In this document: positions 45,695 to 56,424 of the stretch, one piece after another | Layout: each line of letters starts with the position of its first letter | Numbering within the stretch: position 1 is the stretch's first letter | NCBI RefSeq assembly: GCF_032854445.1 | Contig: NC_088305.1 | Coordinates: forward strand, 14,867,717 to 14,931,716 | DNA from: Liolophura sinensis | Taxonomy: Eukaryota; Mollusca; Polyplacophora; Chitonida; Chitonidae | Direction: 5' to 3' | DNA: 64,000 bases | Made by a program: the position numbers and the translations under genes | Notes under the pieces: model-generated | The model's database searches: none | Told to the model about the DNA's origin: nothing | The model's input: the letters and a program-made list of their open reading frames with translations, nothing else

Positions 45695-45766
45695 ACGGCT
45701 TCCATGGTGCGGTGTCCAGTGGCTTCCATTGTGCGGTGTCCAGCGGCTTCCATGGTGAGGTGTCCG
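45695..45766 (+). repeat. 24-bp tandem repeat, 3 copies
   Basis: The unit is CGGCTTCCATGGTGCGGTGT plus CCAG. It is in frame as an eight-residue repeat (GFHGAVSS) inside a 78-codon ORF. Too short to argue for coding. Confidence 0.85.
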
Positions 45767-45789
45767 GTATTTTTCCGCTGTATACACCA

Positions 45790-46016
45790 GGGCCATATTT
45801 ATCAAACGTCTCAAGACTTCAGTAAAAAATTCAAACACATCTATAATTGAAGTGTTTTGTTTTTGGAAGTTTAAAGTTTACACTGATTCTTTGGTGCAGA
45901 ACAATGTACCAAGTGCAGTATGAGTTCCTTTATGTTCTCAGTTTGGCTTTCTACACCCTTGCAGATTATGACTTAAGTCTTAAGATGCTTGATAAACAAG
46001 GGCCCAGCTTGCCAAG
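45790..46016. mobile_element. MITE-like element with ~37-bp terminal inverted repeats
   Basis: The left end 'GGGCCATATTTATCAAACGT', CTCAAGACTTCAGT is matched in inverse at the right end, where the minus strand reads 'GGGCCCTTGTTTATCAAGCA', TCTTAAGACTTAAGT. The interior is AT-rich, with no ORF. Ends rich in GGGCC and a TTTATCAA core recall small non-autonomous DNA transposons of molluscs. No flanking duplication could be fixed. Confidence 0.7.
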
Positions 46017-46162
46017 ATGTAAGTAAATTATTTGTGAATATACAACGCCTATAGGGAAGTATAAATTAGTATTTTTCACTTAGTAATTTTGAAAAAATCG
46101 GAAATATTTGTATATATATCGCTTTTCAGTCATGCTGCCTGAATCTCTCCTTCAAATCAAAA

Positions 46163-46850
46163 AAGGCACATTGTGAGGAGTATGGAAACGAGGGTCAAAG
46201 GGCACATTGTGAGGAGTACGGAAATGTGGATGAAAGGACACATTGTGAGGAGTATGGAAATGTGGATGAAAGGGCACATTGTGAGGAGTATGGAAATATG
46301 GATGAAAGGGCACATTGTGGGGAGTATGGAAATGTGGATGAAAGGGCACATTGTGGGGAGTACGGAAATGTGGATGAAAGGGCACATTGTGAGGAGAACG
46401 GAAATGTGGATTAAAGGGCACATTGTGAGGAGTATGGAAATGTGGATTAAAGGGCACATTGTGGGGAGTATGGAAATGTGGATTAAGAGGCACATTGTGA
46501 GGAGTATGGAAATGTGGATTAAAGGGCACATTGTGAGGAGTACGGAAATGTGGATTGAAAGGCACATTGTGAGTACGGAAATGTGGATTAAAGGGCACAT
46601 TGTGAGGAGTATGGAAATGTGGATTAAGAGGCACATTGTGAGGAGTATGGAAATGTGGATTAAAGGGCACATTGTGAGGAGTACGGAAACGTGGATAGAA
46701 AGGCACATTGTGAGGAGTACGGAAATGTGGATTAAAGGGCACATTGTGAGGAATATGGAAATGTGGATTGAAGGACACATTGTAAGGAGTACGGAAATGT
46801 GGATGAAAGGGCACATTGTGAGGAGTATGGAAATGTGGATTAAAATTGCA
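46163..46850 (-). repeat. 36-bp minisatellite, about 19 copies, open in several frames
   Basis: The unit on the plus strand is GGCACATTGTGAGGAGTATG plus GAAATGTGGATTAAAG. On the minus strand it reads a 12-residue repeat (VPFNPHFHTPHN), open for 245 codons together with a unique N-terminal piece MHAGFNECLDFNKCNF. The only length variant, at about 46566, drops three bases (GTGAGTACGG) and so keeps frame. Variation is mostly single bases (TATGG/TACGG, GATGAAAG/GATTAAAG). Because the unit itself lacks stops in several frames (a plus ORF of 230 codons also spans it), openness alone is not evidence. The conserved frame is suggestive but weak. Confidence 0.9.
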
Positions 46851-46864
46851 CTTGTTGAAATCTA

Positions 46865-48000
46865 GACATTCGTTGAAACCTGCATGCACTGTGAGGAGTG
46901 CTGGAAGTTTAGTCGAAAGTTTCCAACACGAACAGGAAAAGATAAAACAAAGCGGAAGTGGAAAGACAAAAAAAAAGGCTGATATGAAGTAGACAGCAAA
47001 TATGCGATAGCCAGATGTAAAGTATATGAACCATTTCAGTAAGAGATTAAAGCCTGGTTAAATCAACTCATTCACTGGAACAACAGAACTATTTTACCTC
47101 TAATGCGCCTACCCCATGGTCAGTTATTTTGCTTTCCAGTTTCGATGTATTTTATTATGCACAGGGTGTAGATGCTGGCATCAGCACTCCATCTCTATAG
47201 GGTTTGCGCTAATAAGTGAAACTCGGTCAAGAGCAATAAAGAGTTTGTATCGACTTACGCAGTGTGTGTGTGTATGATCTCCTGGCTAGTGAATGTCGGT
47301 TGACACTGTAAAAGCGATTAGGGCCTACCGACAAGACACAATCAGTCGCTGAGCAAACCGTCCCGGAACGTCCAGCGTTACAATTCCTTCGTATTGATCC
47401 CAGACGATGGAGGATGTTAATGATGGAAATGACTTCATAATAACTGTTTATTTGGTCGTCCAGTCCTTTTATACGAGAAAACACCCTTAGCTAAACATAC
47501 TTTTGATTCCGGATGGAAGCCGACATTAAAGCAATCGTGGGTTGCCAATAGAAATTAATTCAGTCCCGCCAGACTCTCGGAGATAGAAAGCAATGAGACA
47601 CCCCAAGGTTTTATGCATTTGCCGGTGGACACGTACAGGGATGGGGGAAATCAGCACCAGGCTCTTGTATAATTTATACAGATATCTCTCTACCGTATGC
47701 TTGACATTTACAAGATATAAAGTCACTGTACTTAATGTGACTGCCTGTATAAAGGGTGCTACCGATACGAATTTCGCGGGCACCTCACTGGAAGGAAGGC
47801 TGCTCTGCTGTGATCAGGCATAGGTGGCTTTGACCCGGGGGTGTGAACATGTAAGCCACCACCATTTACGTGTCACATGAGCTTTCAGAACAAAGCCCTA
47901 GCTGAGGTGAATTGAAGCTAGATTTCAGCCTGTTAGGTGTCACCATTCGTCAACTATCACATCGTCGTCGCTACTCTGGCTTTACTCTCAATGCTGATGT
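46865..48000. other. No gene seen
   Basis: Short minus ORFs at 47227-47484 and 47526-47783 have no recognised domains. A segment at 47815-47870 (TGACCCGGGGGTGTGAAC) distantly resembles the third SINE-like family but is not called. Confidence 0.4.
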
Positions 48001-48003
48001 CTT

Positions 48004-48135
48004 TTACATTGTTATCTCTTGCTGAGATCTCTTGCCTACCTTGTGTTTTGGCCCATTTGCAATATGATAGGGATGGACGCCTTCCAAAGTTTGTTGTACC
48101 AAGAGTGATTTTCTCATTCTCAGGAATAGTAATTC
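48004..48135 (-). CDS. Weak internal-exon candidate
   Basis: On the minus strand, ATTACTATTCCTGAG (acceptor-like) precedes an open segment of about 80 bp reading NEKITLGTTNFGRRPSLSY, followed by KWAKTQ and a donor-like ACACAAG/GTAGGC. A longer ORF in another frame also crosses it and runs into the 35-bp array, so the frame is ambiguous. No family is recognised. Confidence 0.15.
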   Translation of the reverse strand, partial: ELLFLRMRKSLLVQQTLEGVHPYHIANGPKHKVGKRSQQEITM

Positions 48136-48354
48136 CACATCCATAAACACCATATATATGGTAATTTGTTTAATTGTTACCTTATTTACAGAAACATGAA
48201 GTTGCCATGGAATGTTACATTTTTTCATGAAGCTCTTTATTACCATTTGCATTTTGCTAGAGAAAAAGGAAGAATTATTAAACAGAAAACAAATGGGTTC
48301 CAATTTAACATAAGGGCATAACAATAAGGACATGCTTAAATATAAACCAAACTT

Positions 48355-48870
48355 TCCAGACACTGGCCAGCTTACAACATGACACACTGTTCCTTCGATG
48401 GTAAACTTGTAGTATAAAACTGTGAACTCATTCACGAGCTTATAACAAACCACACTGGGCTTTCTTGACAAGCTCGCAACATAACACACTGTGCACTCAT
48501 TGGCAACCTTGCAACATAACACACTGTGCATTGACAAGTTTTCAACATAACACTCTGTGCTTACATTGACAAGCTTGCAACATAACACACTATGCACTCA
48601 TTGACAAGCTTGCAACATAACACACTGTGCATTGACACGTTTTCAACATAACACTCTGCTTACATTGGCAAGTTTGCAACAGAACACACTGTACATTCAT
48701 TGGCAAGCTTGCAACGTAACACACTGTGCACTCATTGACAACTTTGCAACATAACACACTGTGCATTGACAAGTTTTCAACATAACACTCTGTGCTTACA
48801 TTGACAAGCTTGCAACATAACACACTGTGCTTTCACTGACAAGCGTACAACTTAACACACTGCATTCCTC
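48355..48870 (-). repeat. 31/35-bp minisatellite, about 15 copies
   Basis: Plus-strand units: CATTGACAAGCTTGCAACAT, AACACACTGTGCACT (35 bp), or with GACAAGTTTTCAAC in place of GACAAGCTTGCAAC, or lacking ACTC (31 bp). A block of about four units (48490-48600) is repeated at 48720-48830 in the same order, a higher-order duplication. Confidence 0.9.
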
Positions 48871-48972
48871 GCGTAAAACAAATGTATAACGCGACTCGGC
48901 ATTTCGAGAATCAAGCGTGGTTCAAAACTTTAATTGGAAAGTCGATATTCCAGAGTATCGTCAGACTGGAAA

Positions 48973-49030
48973 ATGGCCGACAATAATGTCTCTAACTCAC
49001 ATAATATAGAACAAGCGTTCTTGCTTAATG
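48973..49030 (+). CDS. Candidate first coding exon with strong splice donor
   Basis: The ATG at 48973 in GAAAATGGCCGAC begins MADNNVSNSHNIEQAFLLNG and meets the donor AATG/GTAAGG at 49031, after 19 codons plus one base. The frame also stays open past the donor to 49176. A start in A-rich context with GCC at codon two, plus a near-consensus donor, fits a short first coding exon. The upstream 100 bp has ATTGG but no TATA. No continuing exon was found and the protein is not recognised. Confidence 0.3.
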
Positions 49031-49034
49031 GTAA

Positions 49035-49690
49035 GGTTCGGTTTGCGGACTTTGGAACTTGCCTTGAATCCAGCAGCAACGTAACCTTCAGATACTCACA
49101 TATTGGAAAGGTCAATATTTATCTGGAGGAGAAAGCTGATTTCATCACATGTCCAAAAATCCCTACAAGATCCTGAAGCCTTGGTACATCGAGAAAACGT
49201 GCTTGCGCTGACGAAAAGACGCGCTGCTTTTTGGCTGCCGGTCGTTGCCAATAATTGAAGTAATTGTTTCGGACACGGACCACTTTAGGACGCTAATGGA
49301 CACCGGTCCATCGCTAAGTCTGGTTTTTGTACCCGATGAGAAGATGCAAGGCGTGCGCCCTGGATTTTGGAATCGGTAGTGTCTATACACAGCAGGGATT
49401 TCCACCGACATTCCTCGTGATTGAGACAATTGTAACAATCGACGTTTCCACATCTCACCGAATCCAGAATACATTTTCCAATATGCGGGGAAAATGGTGA
49501 TAAAATCACGGTTTCTAGCCCCAATCGCGTTTTATATCATGTCAACTGGAACGATACATACAAGCACCTGTGTGTCTAACTAAAATAAGTGTAAAAAACG
49601 AAAACTAAGTCTCAGTGGAGACACACATTTCGCAACATGATGTTTCATCTGAGGTCTATATAGTCTGGGGGGGGGGGGGGGGTCTATATA
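49035..49690. other. No gene assigned
   Basis: Two overlapping minus ORFs (49163-49474 and 49285-49524) occur. The second has a Cys cluster (CGNVDCYNCLNHEECRW) vaguely like a PSI or EGF-type module, without splice support. A G run lies at 49667-49682. Confidence 0.35.
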
Positions 49691-49698
49691 ATCTGGGG

Positions 49699-49918
49699 GG
49701 CCTCCGTGGCTCAGTTGGTTAACGCGCTAGCGTTAAGTCCAGCTCATGTTGGCTTCCTCTCCGGGCGTACGTGGGAAGGTCTGCCAGCAACCGGCGGATT
49801 GTCCTGGGTTTCCCCCGGGCCCTGCCCGGTTTCCTCCCACCGTAACGCTGACCGCTGTCGTGTAAGTGAAATATTCTTGAGTACGGCGTAAAACGCTAAT
49901 CAAATAAATAAATAAATA
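49699..49918 (+). mobile_element. SINE with tRNA-like head, internally deleted
   Basis: The head 'GGCCTCCGTGGCTCAGTTGG' (A box intact) jumps from GCGCTAGCG to TTAAGTCCAGCTCATG, losing about 46 bp including the first half of the B box. The body and tail are well preserved up to AAATAAATAAATA, and the tail continues as a short (TA)n run. Confidence 0.92.
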
Positions 49919-50312
49919 TATATATATATAATCTGAGTAATATTCGAACACTCGACACTGCTCTCGTCTGCATCCTCGGAAACACAACTGACAAGGATAA
50001 AGCCTATTGGAGGAACGATTTGTGGAATAAGACGAATTGACAGAGAGACAAACGGGAGGGTATAGATAATACAGTGTAACAAGATATATATGTCGTGATT
50101 CTTGTGATCACGTTTCGCACGCTATAGGCCTACTCTTCATCCATAACTGTTATACATGTCTATCTGTGTAGAGAATAGGCTAAAAGAGAATAAACACCTT
50201 AATGGATATGGGGTTCTGTGACAGCTAAAAGTCTGTGGATGATGTTGTATTTGGGCACGTATACTGTGGGTGAATTTTGTTAGATGTACATGTATATTGA
50301 TTTCGTTACACC

Positions 50313-50533
50313 ATTGTGGATTTTGTAACGCCAGTGTGGATTTTATTACACTAATGTGGATTTTGTTACACCAGTGTGGATTTTGCAACGCCAGTGTGGA
50401 TTTTATTACACCCGTATGGATTTTGTTACACCAGTGTGGATTTTGTTACACCAATGTGGATTTTGTTACAACAGTGTGGATTTTGTTACACCAATGTGAA
50501 TTTTGTTACAATAGTGTGAATTTTGTTACAACA
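50313..50533 (+). repeat. 20-bp minisatellite, 11 copies
   Basis: The unit is GTGGATTTTGTTACACCAGT, with GCAACGCC, ATTACACT and ACAACAGT variants. The last two units have GTGAATTTTG. The 139-codon forward ORF over it reflects the absence of stops in the unit. Confidence 0.93.
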
Positions 50534-50535
50534 GG

Positions 50536-51685
50536 AGCGACAATGAAAGCACATAAAAATCGTTTCACTGCAAATGTTTTGCTTACTTTTGCTTACTTTT
50601 GCTTACTTAAATTAAGACTTTGTAAATCTCACTTTTCATCTGTTGAATTAATATTATATCTCATGGGAATTTATTTTCCTTGTGAATGAAAATGACACAT
50701 GGAACTTAGTGGAATGCTATGTGTACTTATCACTTATCACCCGATTAGCAATTAACTCAATAATTCCCCCGACGGTGAAACCATGCACAAACCTCTCGCA
50801 GAGCATGATGTTTCTGTGATAAATTTCATTTGATGTGAGGAAAATAAAACTTAAAACTTTGTTGTTCTAACATTTTCAATAATCTGCATGCACGTTGTGT
50901 CATTCTACAAGAGAGCAAATGTACTCAGGTTAACACCTGTCGACCTAAGAGTGGAAATACACCATACAAAATGTACACTTCACTCAGATGAACTGGCCAT
51001 TTGCAAGTCAAATCAGAGTCATTTATTTCCTTATTACCTTCATTTGGTGCCTCTTTGTCGACTAAGACGTCAAAAAAAATCAGTGAATCTCTTTTCCGGC
51101 ATTGCTATGTTCGCAATTGTTTCGATTTGACAAACATGAAGAAAAAACCGATTGCATGTGTGAAGCGAATGTTTTTTTTCTGAAACGTTTGAGAAAAACG
51201 TGTGTCCTACATTTTGGGAACGGATCGTATTGCTTCGTATTTTAAGAAAATGAGATTCGAATCAGTTGTGTAATTAAATTACATTATCAGAATTTCAATT
51301 TCGACACCTCTTACAAACAATTAAGGCTTTCGTTCAAACCTTGAGTGCTTTTCTTTACCACACTACCTTTGAGGTGTGTGTTATTTCCGTCAAACTCTTT
51401 AACATGAATAAAGTGCGAAGAAAATCAAAGCTTTCAAGCTCAAGAAAAAGACATCATGGCAAACTAGCTTGCACGCAAATACCTTCTGTGGCTGTAAAAA
51501 TTACTCTGTATTAGACTCACTAACGTTTGATTTCCCTTTATTAAAGCATATTATTCCACACTGATTTCTATTTCAAATCTTTCTCTTTCAAATCTGTGAG
51601 AAACATCAAAATGCTGTAACAATGACAGGCAAGTAGTGCCAAGCAAGGCAGCAACAAGTATTGGTTTTTTTCTTAAGTTTTCCTT
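50536..51685. other. No gene seen
   Basis: AT-rich with a TTGCTTACTTTTGCTTACTT direct repeat at 50579. Otherwise no feature was recognised. Confidence 0.45.
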
Positions 51686-51689
51686 ATGA

Positions 51690-51790
51690 CTTGACCCGGG
51701 TTTGATTCGAGGTGGGCGCTCTAAACATTAGGCCACCAAAGCGGTACATGCGAATGTCACGAGACTTCCAGCTTGTAGGCACAGAGTAGG
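51690..51790 (-). mobile_element. Possible third-family SINE head, second copy
   Basis: Shares GACTTGACC, TTTGATTCGAGG-like B-box sequence and TAAACATTAGGCCACC with 15975-16060 on the same strand. Similarity is modest, and a chance tRNA-like resemblance is possible. Confidence 0.3.
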
Positions 51791-51794
51791 TCTG

Positions 51795-52380
51795 TTCCAC
51801 GCCGTAAACACAGCAGTTGTTTACCCCCAGATGTTACGTTTATTTTCTCTGGGTGGGGGATGTGTACAGTAAAGATGGGTGGAGGGGCCCTCAGATCATA
51901 TCACCGTATCACCGCTGTATACAAAGCTAATAGTTCTTGTCATCTCCGGCGTCAACAATCCACAGCCGCGAGATCGCACGCGATCTAACGTTTCAGTATT
52001 TTGATTTAACCGTTTTGAAAATTTGCATTTTGCAGCTTAATGGTAATCAGTAATTTTGGTGTTTCATGTTTTCATTCTGGACAGTCACACTAATGGCGGT
52101 AATATAAAAATCGGTCCTTTTAAACATGCAAGAAAATATAAACATATATAAATATAAGTATTTCACAAAAAGTGCAAATATTATCTAAGATATATATTAG
52201 AGGATATTTAATCCGTCGAATACTACATATGTAAATAATGTTAATAGGAGAACAAAGACAACTGAGCGTAGGTGTAAACTGTAGAGTGGATTGTCGTTGT
52301 AATCTTTCACCAGAACAATATTGTTCTTTCATAATAACGGTATTGTCTGTATGGTTTTACGTGGTGATATTTGGTTTTGC
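51795..52380. other. No gene seen
   Basis: AT-rich spacer. Only ORFs of about 70 codons without resemblance. Confidence 0.45.
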
Positions 52381-52383
52381 GAG

Positions 52384-52385
<2 letters not shown>

Positions 52386-52450
<65 letters not shown>
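52386..52450. repeat. (TA)n microsatellite
   Basis: About 32 AT/TA dinucleotides, followed by CACACGG. Confidence 0.95.
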
Positions 52451-52454
<4 letters not shown>

Positions 52455-52455
<1 letters not shown>

Positions 52456-53265
52456 GGAGGGCTAAAAGTGGTTCAATTGTGAATGTATAAAATGTTCCAC
52501 TTCTATTATCAGGAGATTCGCAGGCTGTGGGTTCAACCCTGGTCTTTGGCAGGTCATTTGTAGATTCCACCTCACAGTACGAGGATATTTGGTAACAATA
52601 AACTGTAGTCTTGGCTCAAGTGGCCGTCTTGGCTCTGGTTTAAACACAGGTTTAAACCTATTAGTGACGAAAGGGCATCAATATGTCAGCGTTGCAGTAA
52701 GACAACGCTATGGAATAAATGAAATAATGCTGAAAACCACCTAAAACAGTTTTTGATGGACAAAAGAAAAAAAAGACTCAAGGGTTTTTCAGTCCACGAC
52801 ATATCAGATATTTTAACAGCAGCAAAACAAATATTACGTACGCACGGAATTATTTACTTGATATCTTGGCGTGGACAATAACTATTTGTGTGAAAGAATT
52901 AAAGTAGTCCCTTGAGGTCAGAGATCCAATACAGCTTCGCATCCATACAATATTATACTACAGAAATAAAAATCGAGAAGTCAAATGAAGTTGGTCAAAG
53001 AGTTCTAGGGAAAATTTTATTTAGAGCATAAATTCTGACGAGCAGCAGAAACTATAAGTGTTAAATTTGATCTGTTTCGTGAATTACCATCCCGCGAATT
53101 TATACATACGCATGAAAATATAGAAAACTTGAAATTATCACAATGAACATAAATAGCAAGCACATAAACAGAATTGATGTCCACGAGAACACGCCAGCGT
53201 GTTTGGAAAAGAATTGTTATGTTATTCAAGCTTAATATATATGCTTCACGCAGAAAAATACGATT
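52455..53265. other. No gene seen; tRNA-like scrap
   Basis: 'CTGTGGGTTCAACCCTGGTC' at about 52525 matches a polymerase III B box, but no matching A box or repeated body was found. The rest is AT-rich. Confidence 0.4.
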
Positions 53266-53269
53266 AATT

Positions 53270-53671
53270 TTATTTATTTCTTAATTTATTTATTTATTTG
53301 CCTGGTGTTTTACGCCGTACTCAAGAATACTTTTCTTATACAACGAAGGGGCCTCCGTGGCTCAGTTGGCTAGCGCGCTAAAGCAGCGTAATGACCCAGG
53401 AGTCTCTCACCAATGCAGTCGCTGTGAGTTCAAGCCCATCTCAGGCTGGCTTCCACCTCGGCTGTTCGTGGGATGGTCTGCAGCAACCTGCAGATGGTCG
53501 TAGGTTTCTCTCGGGCTCTGCCCGGTTTCCTCCCACCATAATGCTGGCCGCCGTCGTTTAAGTGAAATATTCTTGAGTACGGCGTAAAACACCAATCAAA
53601 TAAATAAATAAATCAATCAATCTTATACGACGACGGTAAGCATTATGGTGGGAGAAAACCGGGCAGAGAAA
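53270..53671 (-). mobile_element. Older SINE split by a younger SINE
   Basis: The minus-strand 3' part lies at 53270-53346 (tail, GTTTTACGCCGTACTCAAGA, TTCTTATAC) and continues at 53621-53671 ('TATACGACGACGGTAAGCAT', TATGGTGGGAGAAAACCGGG). The two parts join into one SINE once the insert and one copy of the 13-bp duplication are removed. It is truncated after the CCGGGCAGAG block. Confidence 0.9.
53349..53620 (+). mobile_element. Full-length SINE nested in another SINE
   Basis: The most complete copy inside the window: 'GGCCTCCGTGGCTCAGTTGG' (A box), TAATGACCCAGGAGTCTCTC, 'CGCTGTGAGTTCAAGCCC' (B box), GGATGGTCTGCAGCAACCTG, 'TCGGGCTCTGCCCGGTTTCC', 'ATTCTTGAGTACGGCGTAAA' and AAATAAATAAATCAATCAA. 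It is flanked by TCTTATACAACGA (53334-53346) and TCTTATACGACGA (53621-53633), a 13-bp target-site duplication with one change. Confidence 0.95.
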
Positions 53672-54009
53672 ATATGTTCGAATACAACATATATAGTTTG
53701 CACATCAATATACAAACTCAGTGTGACTGTGCAGACAGGATACAGGTTGTTCTGTTTCTGACAGTATCTACCAGACACAGGTTAAAAATGCTGTGTTATT
53801 TTTTGCAATATTTATTGAAGGCCGAGCTAAGTCTACAGAGCATATCTGGTACATCATCCAGCAGCTGTGAAAACAATGAAATGATAAGACTGCTCAGGAG
53901 AAGTAAAGGTCTGTAAGGGTAAAGGACTACCCTAACTCACCGGACCAAGCAAGTACACTGTAAGAAAACACGGTTCTGGAAGGTTCTCGGTGGCGCGTGA
54001 TATTGAACT

Positions 54010-54497
54010 GTCTCCAGTTCTCCAGTTCTTCATCCCTGGGGGGCACTAACCTGAGTGAAGAGGAAGGTTCCAGACCAACTGTTCACAGTCTCCAGTTCTT
54101 CATCCCTGAGGGGCACTAACCTGAGTCAAGAGGAAGGTTCCAGACCAACTGTCCACAGTCTCCAGTTCTTCATCCCTGAGGGGCACTAACCTGAGTGAAG
54201 AGAAAGGTTCCAGGTCAACTGTCCACCGAGTCTCCAGTTCTTGATCCTTGAGGGGCACTAACCTGAGTGAAGAGAAAGGTTCCAGGTCAACTGTCCACAG
54301 AGTCTCCAGTTCTTGATCCTTGAGGGGCACTAACCTGAGTCAAGAGGAAGGTTCCAGACCAACTGTCCACAGTCTCCAGTTCTTGATCCCTGAGGGGCAC
54401 CAGCCTGAGTGAAGAGGAAGGTTCCAGACCAACTGTCCACAGTCTCCAGTTCTTGATCCCTGAGGGGCACCAACCTGAGTGAAGAGGAAGGTTCCAT
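54010..54497 (+). repeat. 70-72-bp tandem repeat, 7 copies
   Basis: Units contain CTCCAGTTCTTGATCCCTGA, GGGGCACTAACCTGAGTGAA, GAGGAAGGTTCCAGACCAAC and TGTCCACAGT. Two units are 72 bp (an added CG or AG before TCTCC). The minus strand keeps 76- and 162-codon ORFs, the latter entering the SINE next door. No protein is inferred. Confidence 0.93.
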
Positions 54498-54510
54498 GTC
54501 AACTCACATT

Positions 54511-54682
54511 TTAGCGCAGCATAATTACTTAGGAGTCTCCAATACGGTCGCTGTGAGTTCAAGTCCAGGTCATGTTGGCTTCTTATCCGGTCGTCCGTGG
54601 GGAGGTCTCTCAGTAACATGCGGATGTTGGTGGGTTTCCCCTGAGCTCTGCCCTGTTTCCTCTCACCATAATGCTCGCCAAG
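54511..54682 (+). mobile_element. SINE copy truncated at both ends
   Basis: Starts inside the tRNA-like head (TTAGCGCAGCATAATTACTT), keeps 'GTCGCTGTGAGTTCAAGTCC' and GTGGGTTTCCCCTGAGCTCT, and stops at ACCATAATGCTCGCC without the 3' third and tail. It abuts the 70-bp array. Confidence 0.85.
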
Positions 54683-54689
54683 CACTATA

Positions 54690-56285
54690 GGTTCGTTTTC
54701 AATGAACCCAGCCTGGAAATGGAAATACAGTTTTCGTTTATGCAGTGTAACATGGCTGAGATAATACATACACACACATAAGCAGAAGATCCGGATACAT
54801 GGGTAAGTTGGTTCAGAACCAGCACTATGTTATCTTTGGTCCTTGCTTGACCCGCTGCTCATCATGAGGGGACTGGCCTAGTACTGGCATCGACAGTGTG
54901 GCAGTGCATTATGGTTAGCTGTTGCAGCTAAGCTAAGCATACAGCAAACTTCTATAAACCGACACCATATGCATCAGGAGTTGACAACAATACTGTGGAA
55001 AGCGATGTTAACTCACGTGTAAGCAATTTTAAAAAAATAATATTAATCATCATTTTAAAAACATAGAATGAGCGGCCTTAAACGCACACGCGATGCATTG
55101 AACAGTACACTCTAAACACTATCAGGCCCTGTGTCCCATCTGTACCTCAGTCATATTGCTGATCCGATATGATACAGATGTTCAGCAGAGAAATCTTACT
55201 CCCAATGGCACTCGTACGTTGCCTGCTCATAGCTTGTCCAAAACTGATTCTCTCTTCCCATTAGTGACATATATTAAGTTAGATAAAGTAGGCGACAGAA
55301 AGGTATCCGTTTCTAATCTGTTTAGCCTTTATTTCGTTTTTAATGAATAAATCACAGGTTTTGTCATATAATACGCTCTAATTTCTCAGCCAACACATTT
55401 ATTCACCAATACGGTGAATTATCTCCGTTAATTCTATATAATATTCAGTCGAGCAAAGTTTAGAAATTCCTTAATACACGTTTTATGTCATTCAATCTTC
55501 GTTAGATTATAAAGCCTGGTGAAAAGAATGCATTATTCACAAACGAAATGTTCCAGTGGGTATGTCCCTACAGTTAACAGTACACTACACACACCAATAA
55601 ATACTACATGCAGTCTAACGTTAATAAATATTTTTCTTTTCGTCAGTCTCATTAGATATTGAATGCTTCAATCCCAGGATACGACAGAATTTTGGTACAT
55701 TGGTACCATCAGTGTTCACAGAGATTCTTCAGTAATATGCAATATTCGAAGAGCGGTTTATTTCCGAGTGACTTTCAACATTGCCCTTCCACTGCGGATG
55801 TTGTTCTGCATGAGGGACAATTTTTCAATGGCTTGCCAAATGCCAGTTCATAGCTACTGGCATTCCCGTTTTTTCGAAACGAAAACGTTTTTAATTATAT
55901 CAAGAGAAACCCTGTTTTCCTGATTTTCTCAATATGGCTTGTAGCAAAGTAGTCTTTTTTACTACTTCAATGCTGACACGAATCAAACAAATTTTATACA
56001 AATATATAATTACCTTCACTTCAATAATTGAAGACTGGGCTCGGATCAGACACTGTGGCGAAGGAACATTATAAATGTTAACAATGTGGTATTAATGCCT
56101 GGTATTTATTTTACCGAAAATGCGACTCAAACATACAAACAAAACATACAAAGGCCAAACCTTTCCAACCTGAATTATTTCGATCGAAATCTGGGTAGTC
56201 TTGTGTTCATTCATGACATTTCACTGACAATTTACGGGCAAATTGGTTGACACGTATTACAAAACAACAATTGTCTATCCAGCTC
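54690..56285. other. No gene seen
   Basis: AT-rich. ORFs of 64-86 codons at 55156-55923 are not recognisable. No arrays or elements were found. Confidence 0.45.
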
Positions 56286-56287
56286 GG

Positions 56288-56420
56288 TGCCAACAACCTG
56301 CAGATGGTCGTGGGTTTCCCCAGCTCTGCCCTGTTTCCTCCCACCATAACGCTGGCCACCGTGGTATAAGTGAAATATTCTTGAGTAAAACACCAATCAA
56401 ATAAATAAATAAATCAATAA
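56288..56420 (+). mobile_element. 5'-truncated SINE
   Basis: Runs from GCCAACAACCTGCAGATGGT through TCCCACCATAACGCTGGCC and 'AAGTGAAATATTCTTGAGTA' to AAATAAATAAATCAATAAA. It lacks TACGGCG before the AAACACC block, a 7-bp deletion. Confidence 0.87.
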
Positions 56421-56424
56421 AATA

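Noticed and set aside
49285-49524. PSI/EGF-like cysteine module on the minus strand
   Set aside because: Cys spacing fits no module well, there are no splice sites at the expected places, and it overlaps another open frame.
52490-52640. tRNA-derived SINE near a GGTTCAACCC B-box match
   Set aside because: No A box at a suitable distance, no second copy in the window and no tail.
54100-54775. 162-codon minus ORF as a gene
   Set aside because: It consists of the 70-bp array joined to antisense SINE sequence.
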